Assembly (NCBI GenBank): GCA_025201845.1
Contig: MU603975.1
Span: 4,992 to 68,991, forward strand
DNA: 64,000 nucleotides
From: Martensiomyces pterosporus
Taxonomy: Eukaryota > Kickxellomycota > Kickxellomycetes > Kickxellales > Kickxellaceae
Reading direction: 5' to 3'
The notes under the pieces were generated by a model that saw only the letters and a list, made by a program, of their open reading frames with translations, was not told the DNA's origin and made no database searches. The translations under genes were made by a program, and so were the position numbers. Positions 7,767 through 17,951 of the stretch are shown piece after piece; position 1 is the first letter of the stretch, and each line of letters begins with the position of its first letter.

Positions 7767-9422
7767 ATGGAGCCTCAAATTACTCAAGTCGACGGCTGCA
7801 CGTTCACCACTGCAGAGCTACAGCAATTCCACAAGTACTACAAGTTCGACTGGCAAGCCGCAGGCTTGGGCAGTGCATCGGTGAGCGCCAGGATCGAGCA
7901 CTTCACCACGCAAACTGATGTCTCTACAGATGCTCAGCGCCTGCGCGACTGGCTGCGCACAATGAATATCACAGACGACTCCGAAAAGTCCGATGAGGAA
8001 AAGCTCTACGATCGCTTCGAGCAATACGATTTCACCACAGCGCCTGGATTCAACGAGCTCCTCAGTGAAGTCTACGCCACGAATAACGTGAGCAAGTACG
8101 AGCTTGATGGCCGTATGGAGCAGGCAAAGGCGAGGTACTACAGCGAGAAGGTGGAGCACCTGGATTACAGGAGGTACAATGAGTTCAAGGAAGCAAACAG
8201 ACCAAAGCCTGTGTGCCCGTACCAGCATCTGTGGGACACTGGCGCGGACAACAGGCCGGCAAACACCAGAAACTTTGCTAATGTCAAGCTGGTCGACCTC
8301 GCAGACTTTCTGGATGCTGCCCCGAGTAGTGTGCTCTCTGCCGAAATCATTGGCAGGATCCATGAGGATGTTGTGGAGGCGTACAGCGAAAGGTACTTTG
8401 CAATTGCCATCGTCCGCGGCGATTGCCAGGCAGAAATCGATAGCGAGCCCGTCTTCCTCCCTTCGCTGGACACCGAAAACAGATCGAAGGCGCTGAGGGC
8501 GCTTATCAAGCTGCAGATCGAGTTGCGCAAGCTCAACAGGACCAAGCCTGTTGTCATATTTGCTAGCGGATCTGTGGACCCGAGTGCAGTGGGTCTGCTG
8601 CTATCCACTGCCGAGCTTATCACCACCGAGCTGTTCTCTATTACACCTGGTCCCGCACACAAATCCGCAGCACAATTCCCTGTGCCTGCCCTATTCGACT
8701 GGGCGCACCTAAGCGACCAGGGCAGAGTGGATGCAGGCACTGCCGAATACCTGCTTTGTCACCCAGAGCTGGTGCTTAGGAGCAGCGAGTGGGCAGCACT
8801 GGGTCTTAGCCACGGGTTCGTTGCGCATAGAAATCTCGACAAGGCTACTGAGCGCATTCTGATGGCTGCCTCGTGTCCGCCACCACATACTCGCGATGCC
8901 CTGCGCAAATCATATGTCGTTGAGTCGGCGTATCCGGGTCCTTCCAAGGTTAGCGTGTGGAGACGCGAGATTGAGCAGTTCTTCAGGCCTCTTGCTGAAG
9001 GATCTGCAACCATCGAGGGTCTTGTTGATGAGCTAAACAAGGTGGACAAACCCTGGGCCAAGAAATACCTTGCATTTACAGCGAAATCTAGCACCAAGGA
9101 TCTGGCCAAGCTGAGAGTTGCTGCGCTGCGTACTGCGCGGTCTCTCGAGCTCTCCCAAGCTTTGGCACTAGAATACAGCGCCACTGATTCGTGGTCCAAG
9201 GGCGAGGCCTCTGTTGACAAGCTGCTTGCTGCCACCACTCCAATATCCGCTGTCTTGGCTGAAGAGCAGCCTGATGCTGCTGCCGACGCCTTGAAGGCCA
9301 ACCCGCTTGAAGTGGAGATCCCCGGCGAGTGCCCGTTCGCACAAATGTACCGCAAGAACCCCGATCGCTTCAAGCATGTCGACCTCCAAGCCATCGCCTC
9401 GCACCGTCCTCTCCAGCTATAA
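7767..9422 (+). CDS. Enoyl-CoA hydratase / 3-hydroxyisobutyryl-CoA hydrolase-like protein, divergent, 551 aa
   Basis: The ATG at 7767 starts MEPQITQVDGCTFTTAELQQF. Residues 1-150 are charged and unrecognised. From about 170 to 400 the order of segments resembles the crotonase fold as in 3-hydroxyisobutyryl-CoA hydrolase: SSVLSAEIIGRI, a FAIAIVRGD strand, KPVVIFASGSVDPSAVGLLL where crotonases have the KPVIAAVNG-GGG helix, then AEYLLCHPELVLRSSEWAALGLSHGFVAH matching the LTG..L.A.EA...GL...V motif. The oxyanion-hole and acidic catalytic positions are not obvious, so the enzyme may be inactive or diverged; in yeast a HIBCH-like protein serves as a mitoribosomal subunit. The C-terminus carries CPFAQMYRKNPDRF. 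Family assignment is moderate; no function should be assumed. Confidence 0.6.
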   Translation: MEPQITQVDGCTFTTAELQQFHKYYKFDWQAAGLGSASVSARIEHFTTQTDVSTDAQRLRDWLRTMNITDDSEKSDEEKLYDRFEQYDFTTAPGFNELLSEVYATNNVSKYELDGRMEQAKARYYSEKVEHLDYRRYNEFKEANRPKPVCPYQHLWDTGADNRPANTRNFANVKLVDLADFLDAAPSSVLSAEIIGRIHEDVVEAYSERYFAIAIVRGDCQAEIDSEPVFLPSLDTENRSKALRALIKLQIELRKLNRTKPVVIFASGSVDPSAVGLLLSTAELITTELFSITPGPAHKSAAQFPVPALFDWAHLSDQGRVDAGTAEYLLCHPELVLRSSEWAALGLSHGFVAHRNLDKATERILMAASCPPPHTRDALRKSYVVESAYPGPSKVSVWRREIEQFFRPLAEGSATIEGLVDELNKVDKPWAKKYLAFTAKSSTKDLAKLRVAALRTARSLELSQALALEYSATDSWSKGEASVDKLLAATTPISAVLAEEQPDAAADALKANPLEVEIPGECPFAQMYRKNPDRFKHVDLQAIASHRPLQL

Positions 9423-9663
9423 TAGCACCATTTGGTCAGTTGTTTGTTGTCGCTGCCGCCGCCTTCTTTAGCGAGAAAAAAAAACACGGGTCCCTTGTGC
9501 TGGCTCTCTGAGTGTGTATTAGAGCGTGTATATTGCTGCATCGGTTATGAGTATGCAAGAAGGAGAGAAGAGAGAGCGAACGAAAGAGAAGCAACAATAC
9601 AAAAAAGGCCGTGCCTCCAGAATTGCTTGAGTACATGAATAGCAAGATGTGGAGCTAGCGCCT

Positions 9664-10887
9664 TCATTGCTGCAAGGCAGAGATGCGGTCGCCAAGAGCC
9701 GAAATACGGGAATCCAAAAACTTCATGTTCTCCTTGAGCGTGGATGAGTTCTCGCCAATAGCGCTTGTCAAGCTAGTTGCAATCTCCTTCATGGTCGCCA
9801 GCTCCTCGCCAATGTGCCCTTGGTCCTTCTCGATTCTATCAATGCGTGCGACAGCCTCCGATGCCTCAGCATGAAGCTTTGCCAGGGACTGGAGGCGCCT
9901 GGCAGTGGCAGGAGCCAGCTCGATAAGAGAATCAATATTGGCAAACTTCTCATAAAGCTCGTCAATGCGCTTGATAGCAGCTGGGTCAAGGCGCACTCCA
10001 TTTTCGCCCTTGCCATCCGCTGATTCCAGCACGGACTTGCTTGCCTGAGAGTTGGCGAGGTCTAGGCGCTCCAGGTCGACCAATACCTGCTTGATCCTGC
10101 GCTGGATGCCATCAACACGATGCGGATCAGTGAGCACATCCATCTGCCGCCTCAGGCGCGACACCGCATCAACAAGGTTGTGACCGACTGAAGCATCCTT
10201 AGCAGGCTGTGCAGAGCTGGTGCCCAGTGTCTTCTCCAGCAGGTCAATGCGCTTCTCCAGGAGCGACACGTCGTCAGTGGCGACGTGCGCAGTGGACTTT
10301 GGCTGCTTACCCTCGCTGCTATCGCTGGTCTGAGCGCTGCTGTCCAGGCGTTGCCACAACGCGCGCGAAACCATGCTGCCGCCAGTGCCTGCAGCGGCCT
10401 CCTTCTCAGACTGCACGCTGAGCTGCGAAAGCTCACCCTGCAATCCATTAACGAGCTTCATCAGCGCCACGCCCTGCTTCTCATCGTTTGGCCTGCTCTC
10501 CTCCGCCAGCTGGTTCTTCAGCTCTTGAGTTTCATAGACCAGCCTCCTCAGCCTTTGCTCAGGCGTCTCCTTCAGCTGCGCGCCGCCAGCTCCCGACGCA
10601 ACCTCAAGATCCCCTGATAGGGACTCCAGCTGGAGGGTGCGGAACAGCGACCTCTGGTACCTCGCCATCGCCGACTTGCCATCCACGTCGCCCGCGGCCA
10701 CACGGAAGCGGGCTGCCGCCTTGTCGACAGTGAGCTTGTCCACGGATATGTCTTCTGAAAGAGGCATTTCGGGCTCCTCATTCCCTACTTCGTCGGTCTG
10801 GGGAACATCGGGAGTCTCGTAAACGTCCGGCTGCTCTGTGTCAATGTCGGGGAGATTGGCGTACTTTGAAGATGCAGTAGTCGACAT
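9664..10887 (-). CDS. DCTN2: Dynactin subunit 2 (dynamitin, p50), 407 aa
   Basis: The ATG at 10887 yields MSTTASSKYANLPDIDTEQPDVYETPD, the strongly conserved dynamitin N-terminal peptide (KYxxLPxIDxxxPDVYETPDLP). The rest is largely coiled coil: a heptad region around residues 110-160 (LRRLVYETQELKNQL), another from about 200-300 (LLEKRIDLLEKTLG, IQRRIKQVLVDLERLD), and a C-terminal coil with DRIEKDQGHIGEEL. Length matches animal p50 (about 400 aa). Dynamitin is a shoulder subunit of dynactin, linking the dynein motor to its cargo adaptor. The presence of this well-conserved form indicates a complete dynein-dynactin system. It is divergently arranged with the flavoprotein gene at 11166, 278 bp apart. 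Confidence 0.93.
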   Translation of the reverse strand: MSTTASSKYANLPDIDTEQPDVYETPDVPQTDEVGNEEPEMPLSEDISVDKLTVDKAAARFRVAAGDVDGKSAMARYQRSLFRTLQLESLSGDLEVASGAGGAQLKETPEQRLRRLVYETQELKNQLAEESRPNDEKQGVALMKLVNGLQGELSQLSVQSEKEAAAGTGGSMVSRALWQRLDSSAQTSDSSEGKQPKSTAHVATDDVSLLEKRIDLLEKTLGTSSAQPAKDASVGHNLVDAVSRLRRQMDVLTDPHRVDGIQRRIKQVLVDLERLDLANSQASKSVLESADGKGENGVRLDPAAIKRIDELYEKFANIDSLIELAPATARRLQSLAKLHAEASEAVARIDRIEKDQGHIGEELATMKEIATSLTSAIGENSSTLKENMKFLDSRISALGDRISALQQ

Positions 10888-11165
10888 TTTTGCGCTGTGA
10901 AAAATAGCGGAATTGTAAGCAAAGTAACTACAGAATGCGAAATGAGCAGAGATGTAGGAGGCACGCAAGACGTCAACATCAAAGCAGAGCGACACCAAAA
11001 CAACAACACTGAAGGCATAAATCGGCTCGCGGCTTGAGCCTGCCTGCTTTGATAAGCCATCATTGAGGCCCCAGAATATTGTCAGCGCCTTCTTCCGTCT
11101 GCTCACTCGATATCTGGACTTAAATTCCGCTTTCTGGTGCAAATTTGTTACTAAGGGAGCACAGC

Positions 11166-12311
11166 ATGTTTGGACTGCCGTTGAGAGGAATTGGTCGCCG
11201 GGTACCTGCTTCACTTCGGCCTGCAAGCGCCGCTGTGCGTTCGCCAGCCCAGAGCCAGATCCTGCGCTTGAGCACCAGCCGGCGGCTGCTTGCATCAGCA
11301 ACTGGTGACAAGTCAGCAGCTGCCGCTGCCACGGGCAAGGATGAGAGCAGCAGCAGCGGAAGCAAGGAGAAAGAGGACAACAGACGGCCACCGGGGACCT
11401 ATATGATCTGGGCGATGGAGGCAATCGGCGCCACCTGTGCATTTGTCTACTACTTGCACCTGTACACAGATATTCTCAAGCCAGAGGTCAACGAGCGCTT
11501 GGATCCCAACAGCTACACCCCATTCACGCTGCTCGAAAAGGACGCACTAACGCCAGATACCACAAGGTTCAGATTCCGCGTGAACCGCCCACGATTCGAT
11601 GACGGGCAAGAGAAGCTGGCGGACAGTATCATTTCAGCGGGCTCATGGGCCGTGGACGTCAAGGACCACATGGTGCAAACGTACAGAACATACACTCCCG
11701 TCGACTATCTTGTATCTGACGTTGTTGACGAAGAGAAAGGGTCACGCTCTGGATACCTGGACCTCGTGGTCAAGCGGTATCCGCACGGAAGCCTTTCCCG
11801 GTTCCTCCACGATACCCGCGTCGGCGACCAAGTTGAGATGCGAGGACCGATTCAGACATGGCCTTACAGGTGTGGAAGATACAATCGCATATACATGGTT
11901 GCTGGCGGCACTGGAATCGCACCCATGTACCAGGTAATCAGCCAGGTCCTCAACGATCCCGAGGACACAAGCACCAAGATATCGCTGCTCTACGGTTCGC
12001 GGACAGAGGCAGACATCATCTACCGCAAGCAGCTAGACGACCTGGCGCAGGCGCATGGAGACAGGCTCAAGATCGAGTATATTGTTGACCGCGGGCCGAC
12101 GTCTGTGGCCAAGGTCGGGTACCCAGACAAGACCACACTGAGCCGCTTCACTACTGGCTTTGCAAAGAACAGGGATGTCTTGCTTATCTGTGGCCCGGAC
12201 GCAATGCTGAGATCAGTCAGTGGAGTCAGGCCAATTGGCCCTGGGCAGGGGCCTCTGCGCGGAATTCTAGGTGAGCTAGGGTTTGGCCCCCAGGATGTCT
12301 TCAAGTTCTAG
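11166..12311 (+). CDS. Mitochondrial NADH-cytochrome b5 reductase-like flavoprotein (CYC2/MCR1 type), 381 aa
   Basis: Ferredoxin-NADP-reductase-fold protein. The ATG at 11166 gives an Arg/Ser/Ala-rich presequence (MFGLPLRGIGRRVPASLRP), then a Ser/Lys-rich linker. A single hydrophobic segment follows at about residues 80-100 (YMIWAMEAIGATCAFVYYLHLY), suggesting anchoring in the mitochondrial inner membrane. The FAD domain carries TYRTYTPVDY (RxYTP-like) and the GSLSRFLHD motif; the NAD domain carries MVAGGTGIAPMYQVI and LLICGPDAML. The ending FGPQDVFKF is reminiscent of the FKF/FxF end of b5 reductases. The N-terminal anchor and overall layout recall yeast Cyc2, which acts in cytochrome c haem attachment; Mcr1 is the alternative. 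Single exon. Confidence 0.85.
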   Translation: MFGLPLRGIGRRVPASLRPASAAVRSPAQSQILRLSTSRRLLASATGDKSAAAAATGKDESSSSGSKEKEDNRRPPGTYMIWAMEAIGATCAFVYYLHLYTDILKPEVNERLDPNSYTPFTLLEKDALTPDTTRFRFRVNRPRFDDGQEKLADSIISAGSWAVDVKDHMVQTYRTYTPVDYLVSDVVDEEKGSRSGYLDLVVKRYPHGSLSRFLHDTRVGDQVEMRGPIQTWPYRCGRYNRIYMVAGGTGIAPMYQVISQVLNDPEDTSTKISLLYGSRTEADIIYRKQLDDLAQAHGDRLKIEYIVDRGPTSVAKVGYPDKTTLSRFTTGFAKNRDVLLICGPDAMLRSVSGVRPIGPGQGPLRGILGELGFGPQDVFKF

Positions 12312-12497
12312 GTAAGAGAGAGCCTGAGCTGGCTCCCCCTGCTCCTCTGCTTTTGTCGGCTCGATCGCTGCTGCGCTCATCAAAACGACAAGGCAGCCTG
12401 GCCAAAACTATTTCTTTCGCTGCTCTTCTAGTCTCTTGCTCCGCTCTTGCTTAATTTCTTGTTCTTGTACTTGTTCCCGAATCCGAATTTCGTGTGC

Positions 12498-14789
12498 ATG
12501 CAGCGGTTGCCGCGCTATCTTGTCAAGCCAAAGAGCGTTTCGGGCCGCGTGAGGGCTATCCTACAGGCAAGCCAGGCGCCCGTGGCGCAGAGCATTGCGC
12601 AAGGGTTGGAGGAGGCGAAGAGGATCAAGCTTGCTGTCAAGCAAAAGGTAGCTTGGCAGCATGCTAGCCCAATGTTCGTCCCGCACTCCCATCTTCTGGA
12701 GCAGGCCATCAATCGAGGGTCGCCGCACAGGATACAGCTCGTGCTGAAGCGCATGCTCAATGACCATATCAAGTGGGGCAAGCCAGTGGGCGTCACACCA
12801 GGCCTGCTGGACCGTTGCATGGAAAGGCTGCTGGCCAACCTTCTCTCTAAGAAGCCCACGTTCCTCGAAAGCGCACTGGAAGCAGCTGATACAATGAGCG
12901 AGATCGCGTGGTGGACCCGCCACAACAAGAGGTCTTCGCTGTGGACCATGGCCTCTGCCGTTGCTCATGACTTGCGGGGAGATCGGGATCAGTGCAGAGA
13001 TGCTGTCTATTCCCTTGTACTCGCCCCGCAAGACACCCCTTTGCTGACGCAGGTTATCAGCTCTCCTGCCATCAGCCACCAACTGCTAGCCGACTTACAC
13101 AGCTGCGCACTAAGAACGGTTGGAGTGGACCTAGCTCTTGCAGCAGAGTTCTACATCTCGGCTATGAAGCCTGAGCACCCGGTAGTTCCGCGCGATATAG
13201 GCTGCTCAGTGGCCCGGCACCACGACACAGTCGCTCAAGCGCTATCCAACGGCAGCTCTCTAGGGAGTATGTGGAGACCTGCTGTTGCGCTGACACACTT
13301 CCACATCGCCCATGGCAACCACGAGCTGGCAAGCTTGCTGCTAAGTCATTTTGGCGGCCTGACGGTGCCTGCCAGGTGGCCAATGTCCGCATCGTCTATG
13401 GCTATCAAATCTTTGCTGTCCACAGGAAACAGCAGCGATGCATGCCGGCTACTGCAGTGCACCGCGGCCAAGCGCTACTCGGGCTTTGTGGCGCTTGCTA
13501 AAGAGCTGCCGGCATTCAGCAATGCATCGCTAGAGGCGCAGTTGCTGAAGGACGAGCTTGACATCCGCTTGCACTCGCATTCAGCACCCGATGAGGAAGA
13601 CGCCAGAGCGCCACCGAAAACAGCGTTCTTCGTTCCAACTCTGAGACCGCGCATGAGTGACGCAAACATCGCCGAGTACTTCGCAGGCTACTACAAGCGA
13701 ATCGAGCAAGTGGTCTCGCGAAACAGCTCTGTCGACCTCGCTGGCGACCTAGTGTCTGAGGCTGGATCGTGGACGTTTAGGACGCAGTCGTATGTGCCAA
13801 TGGATGCCTTGACAGCAGCGCTTGCCAAACACATCCAGCTGCCTGATGACAGCAGTGCGGCGCATATCCTTTTGCAGTACACCAGGACTCTACGCAGCTT
13901 TGGTCTTGTCCACTACACCAGCCGCAAGGGCATACCGAGCGGAAAAGAGAACCGCATCAGCTTGACCCCTCTGTCTGCAACAGAGTCGCACCATTGGAAT
14001 GCCAGCTACAAGGACATGCTCTACAACTTTAGACACACGCGCCGTGTGGTTCTTGCAGAGTACCTGCGTCGTGGACTCGAGCCGCCGCCAGAAGCACTAG
14101 CTGTGTTTTCTGGTCTTCTGGCTGCTACTAATGAGCATGAATCGCAGGAGTTTTCCGCACGCATACTGCCGCAGATACTGCCGGAGATGACTGGCAGCGA
14201 GCATCCCAGCCGGATGGCAGCACAGGCATACTACGAACGGATGCTTTTGAGCTGCAGCACCAGGCCCAGGCGCCTCATCCAGCTGCTCACACATTTGGTC
14301 GGACACAGCGGCGTCAATTCGCCCGAGTTCCTCCGTCGGCTGGTGGATCTCACTGTGGTCACATATCTTCGCCATGGCCACTTCCTGGGCTTCGGGTTCT
14401 TCCACCTCGAAAAGGCATTTATTCGCTTTGTTTCCAAGCCCAGGTTCTCGACAGCGTACCTGAACACTGTTCGTCCAAGGTTCTGGGCACTGCACATGTT
14501 CTTGAGGAAGCAGCGCTACGTGCCGAGGCTGAAGCTGCACAAGAGACAGTTCCGTGTGCACAAGTACAAAACCTTTGAAATGCAAGCAACGTCGATTCCC
14601 TCGGAGGGCAAACTAAAGGATCAGAAAGTCGATACGGAGATAGCACCGATTCGGGACGGTGACATTGAAACAGCCATCAGAATATTCACGACGTCGCCTG
14701 TACCCGAAGGCATGCTGGGCACCGAGAGGTACTCGCTAGAGCGGATGGTCAAAAAGCAAACTCGGGTAATTAGGCCAAAGCAGGAGTAG
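12498..14789 (+). CDS. Unrecognised probable mitochondrial helical protein, 763 aa
   Basis: First true ATG at 12498 (MQRLPRYLVKPKSVSGRVRAI); the frame is open slightly further upstream but without an ATG. The N-terminus is basic, Ser/Arg/Leu-rich and acid-free for about 40 residues, as in mitochondrial presequences. The remainder is predicted to be largely alpha-helical, with Ala/Leu-rich segments of varying length (for example LASLLLSHFGGL and LLQCTAAKRYSGFVALAK). This would suit a PPR- or HAT-like repeat protein, but I cannot identify the repeats by eye. A basic C-terminal region (RPRFWALHMFLRKQRYVPR) could contact RNA. Mitochondrial translation or RNA processing factors of this layout are common and fast-evolving; this is inference. 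It is downstream of the flavoprotein, 186 bp away, same strand. Confidence 0.7.
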   Translation: MQRLPRYLVKPKSVSGRVRAILQASQAPVAQSIAQGLEEAKRIKLAVKQKVAWQHASPMFVPHSHLLEQAINRGSPHRIQLVLKRMLNDHIKWGKPVGVTPGLLDRCMERLLANLLSKKPTFLESALEAADTMSEIAWWTRHNKRSSLWTMASAVAHDLRGDRDQCRDAVYSLVLAPQDTPLLTQVISSPAISHQLLADLHSCALRTVGVDLALAAEFYISAMKPEHPVVPRDIGCSVARHHDTVAQALSNGSSLGSMWRPAVALTHFHIAHGNHELASLLLSHFGGLTVPARWPMSASSMAIKSLLSTGNSSDACRLLQCTAAKRYSGFVALAKELPAFSNASLEAQLLKDELDIRLHSHSAPDEEDARAPPKTAFFVPTLRPRMSDANIAEYFAGYYKRIEQVVSRNSSVDLAGDLVSEAGSWTFRTQSYVPMDALTAALAKHIQLPDDSSAAHILLQYTRTLRSFGLVHYTSRKGIPSGKENRISLTPLSATESHHWNASYKDMLYNFRHTRRVVLAEYLRRGLEPPPEALAVFSGLLAATNEHESQEFSARILPQILPEMTGSEHPSRMAAQAYYERMLLSCSTRPRRLIQLLTHLVGHSGVNSPEFLRRLVDLTVVTYLRHGHFLGFGFFHLEKAFIRFVSKPRFSTAYLNTVRPRFWALHMFLRKQRYVPRLKLHKRQFRVHKYKTFEMQATSIPSEGKLKDQKVDTEIAPIRDGDIETAIRIFTTSPVPEGMLGTERYSLERMVKKQTRVIRPKQE

Positions 14790-14936
14790 CGATTAAGTGC
14801 GTTTACATGTGCTACGTATAAACAAGCTAATAACAATGCCATGAAAAGAAACAGATGGGAGGTTGGTGAAAGGCCAGCTTTGAAGTCTCGTTAGTTCCTG
14901 CATATTTGGCGCCGCCCGGTCTACCTCGCCAGGCGC

Positions 14937-17406
14937 TTATCTGCGTGAATGTCTCTGGATCATCCTCTGGACCATTCCCAGCGGATTCAGTCTGGACGAG
15001 CTGGCTGCGCTAGCCATTGAGTGATCCGACCCAGCAGCGCTATGTGCGGATACAGAAGGCGCGCGCGGGCGCTTTGTAGGCGAGGCAACACCCTCAAGCG
15101 GGTCGGCACCGGCACGCTTGACTCCGCCAGCGGTTAGCCTGTCGCCGTTCGCTGGCTTAGTCGCCTTCTGCCTTGTGGCTGGTCCGGGGCTGTCAAAGAT
15201 GCTTATAGCCTCTTGCACCCTGGACGAACCGGTGCTCATCTGGGACATTGCCGGGGATGCTGGTCGGCCTCCGTATATCGAGCTTGCTCTGCTTTGTGGG
15301 CGAGTGCCGGCAGCAGAGACAGGCGTGACGACGCTAATGAATCCAGTAGCTGTGCCCAGACGTTTCCTCACTGCGGGTTTAGAACCAGTCGGCGTGCTGG
15401 GGTGCGATGAACCAGGCGATGCAGGAAGTGGCCGCTGTGCATGGGTGCCGCCATTAGGGCCACTCGTAGCAGCGCCTTGAGTGCGTGCTGTTGGGACCGA
15501 CGGGCTACCCGGCTGGCTGGCAGCAGCTGGCTTGTCTAGCTTGCTCATGGTCAGGGAATTGAATGCAGCGATGCGGTCCCTGACACTTGCACGCGAAGAC
15601 GACTTGTCTGGATGTCCGCTGAGTGGCGATTTGAGCCTGCGCAGCAGAGCGCTCTTCACTGCCGCTGGGATCGATGCCAGATCGTCGCGGCTCTTTATTA
15701 CCGGACGCGGTGGCCGCATCGATGGAGGTGGCATGTCTGGGCGCTTGATATTCGGCGCTGCTGCTGTAGATGGCTGCTGAATGTCAGTAGGCCTCTTTTC
15801 ACCTGCAGCAGAACCATTCGAGCGGGGGCCGCCGCTGCTCGCCGCCACTCTCCCTGGCTGACCGGCAGCCCAGGAGCTGCTATTTCCTGCCTTCTCTGGG
15901 ACCTCCTTATCCGAGGCTCCGGCAGACTCTGGTCCTGTAAAGTCGCTCATATCAACCTCGCTATCGACCTCCAGAAGCGGCATTTCGCGGGACAGACTGC
16001 TTCTACGCGGCCGTGCTCTGCGCAGATTGATAGGTGTGAGCAGTTTGCGCTTTAGCCTATGCGCAATGCCTGTGAGCCCAGTTTCTGCTGACTCGGCAGG
16101 AGCAGCCATCTGCCTCGTGTGAGCATCTGGGCGAGCAATGCGCGGGATGTTTGCAACGGTGTCTTGGGCACTCTCCCTACCAGCAACAAACTCGTTATCG
16201 CTACTAGAAATCGACTTGGGCTGTCTCGATAACGGCGAGATCCCATGCAGTGAGCGGTACCAGGAAGTGCGGCCCAGACGCATCTGGGTGGTGTTGGCCG
16301 GTGTTGCTACTGGACTGGGCGTCGCGGGCTCGTTGCCCGCTGGTGCCCTTGGTGGCTCTTCAGGCTGGCTCTGCATGGTGCGGACGGACCCATTGGCCGA
16401 CCCAGCGCTGCTGTGAGAGACCGAGCGAGTGCGCACAGAGCTAACCGATGGAGTCCTTGGATGCTGCACGCGCGGGCTCTGTGGCGAACGCTGGTGGTGC
16501 TGGGAGTATTGCGATGCTGACGATGGGCGAGCTTCATGCATACTGCGGCGAGACTCGTATAAAGAAGCACCGCCATGGAGCGAGGTTTGTGATGCGCTGC
16601 CACTATCAGCGGAGTAGTAGTTCATTCTGCTGGCTGCATCGCTCGAATGGCGCAGTGGGCTAGGCGACGGCTGCCTGTGGAACGAGGAGTTCGAGCCACC
16701 TCGTCTATGCGAGACCTGGCCATTCTGGTGTCCCACAGAATTCTGGGAAAGCGTAGGCGATGGCACATCACTCACCTGCTCACGGTGCTGCTGCTGCTGC
16801 TGGGGAGTTCCGTATCCGAAAATCGCAGACATAGGCGGCAGAGAAATAGCGTCCAAGCCCTCTATGGTTGACCCGGCATATGAAGATGCTGATGGTGACA
16901 TGGGAACTCCACGCAGCTCGGAGATCTCCAATATCGGCCCCGCGGAGCCCGGCAGCTCAAGCTCGTCGATAAGCTCCAGCTGGAAAAAGTACTTGTGCAG
17001 GCTCGACTGCATAGGCTCGCCGTTGTGCGTAAATATGTAGCGCCTGCCAATGGGCCATTTCTTGCGCATCTGGTGCAGCACAAAGCCCGGCCCTTTGGCA
17101 AGGCCGTTGGTGTACCCACAGTTCACCAGCGAAATAACCGCGGTTTGGACCAGCGCCTGGAACTCAGCGTCCTGCTCATAGCGATATTTGATCTCCTCGT
17201 CCTCGTCGCTACACACGGGTCTCCAGAGCAAGAGGCTCTTTATGTGGTTAGTACACCAAGCTTCAATGGGGCGCCCCTCACATAGAGACAGCAGCTGCCC
17301 AGTTTGCAGCGGATACTTGCGTTCTAAAGGTTAGCGTGACCTGCACGACTAGATCGCTTATGACGATAAGCCTGGTTTCTGGTATCCTAAATGGCCTGAG
17401 CGGCAT
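14937..17406 (-). CDS. Unrecognised 796-aa protein with a folded N-terminus and long disordered tail (two exons)
   Basis: Exon 1 is 17406-17317 (30 codons, starting MPLRPFRIPETRLIVISDLV). A GTATCC donor, a perfect TACTAAC branch site (about 17252-17246 on the minus strand) and an AAG acceptor define a 79-bp intron (17316-17238). Exon 2 (17237-14937) continues in phase 0 with SLLLWRPVCSDEDEEIKYRY. The first 130 residues look folded (short beta strands and helices, with a VLHQMRKKWPIGRRYIFT segment). Residues 150-796 are Ser/Pro/Ala/Arg-rich and low in hydrophobics, with many SP/TP sites, and end in a basic helix (MVQRMIQRHSRR). I recognise no family. SP/TP density suggests phosphorylation by proline-directed kinases. 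Confidence 0.75.
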
Positions 17407-17951
17407 TGTGCGTGTTTGTGAGCAAAAGGAAAATAGGGAAGGAGCAGCAAGTGACACAAGGGCAACGCGAAGAAGGCCAGCAATTGGAAATGAGGGGAGA
17501 AAGAAGCCCGAATGTGGTAGCGCCTCTACTGGTCTTGGAAATTCACTCGACACGGCTCCTCTTGCAAGATTACTCTGCTGCGACTGGTTTTTGGTTTGCT
17601 GGAGGGTCGGGGCAATGACAACACGCCGAGGAAAGTGGATGCTTATAGCAATATGGCAAGTGGAGAAGGAAAGGCTGCTCCAAATGCCTGTTGTGTCTCT
17701 ACTGCTTCTCCTTTTCAGCCAGGCCTTATTCTCCACGCATGCCCAAATTTAGGTAGTCAATTGTGTTTGTTTGTTTTTGGTCCTGGCCGGCCAATCAGGA
17801 TGGCCCCGGCCTCGTAATAGGAAATCCAGGGGGGCGAGTACACCAACAGCAAGGGAGCTGGCGGATGCAGTGTTGAGTGTTTGAAGGAAAGGAGAAGCGA
17901 AGGAAAAGGCAAACCGAGAATGGCGATATATAAACAAGCCCCAGCATCTTT
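17407..17951. other. Intergenic region between the 796-aa gene and the kinase
   Basis: 545 bp between the start of the 796-aa gene and the stop of the kinase gene, both leftward. It should hold the promoter of the former and the 3' end of the latter. No clear TATA on the minus strand, no RNA gene and no coding region are seen. Confidence 0.45.
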
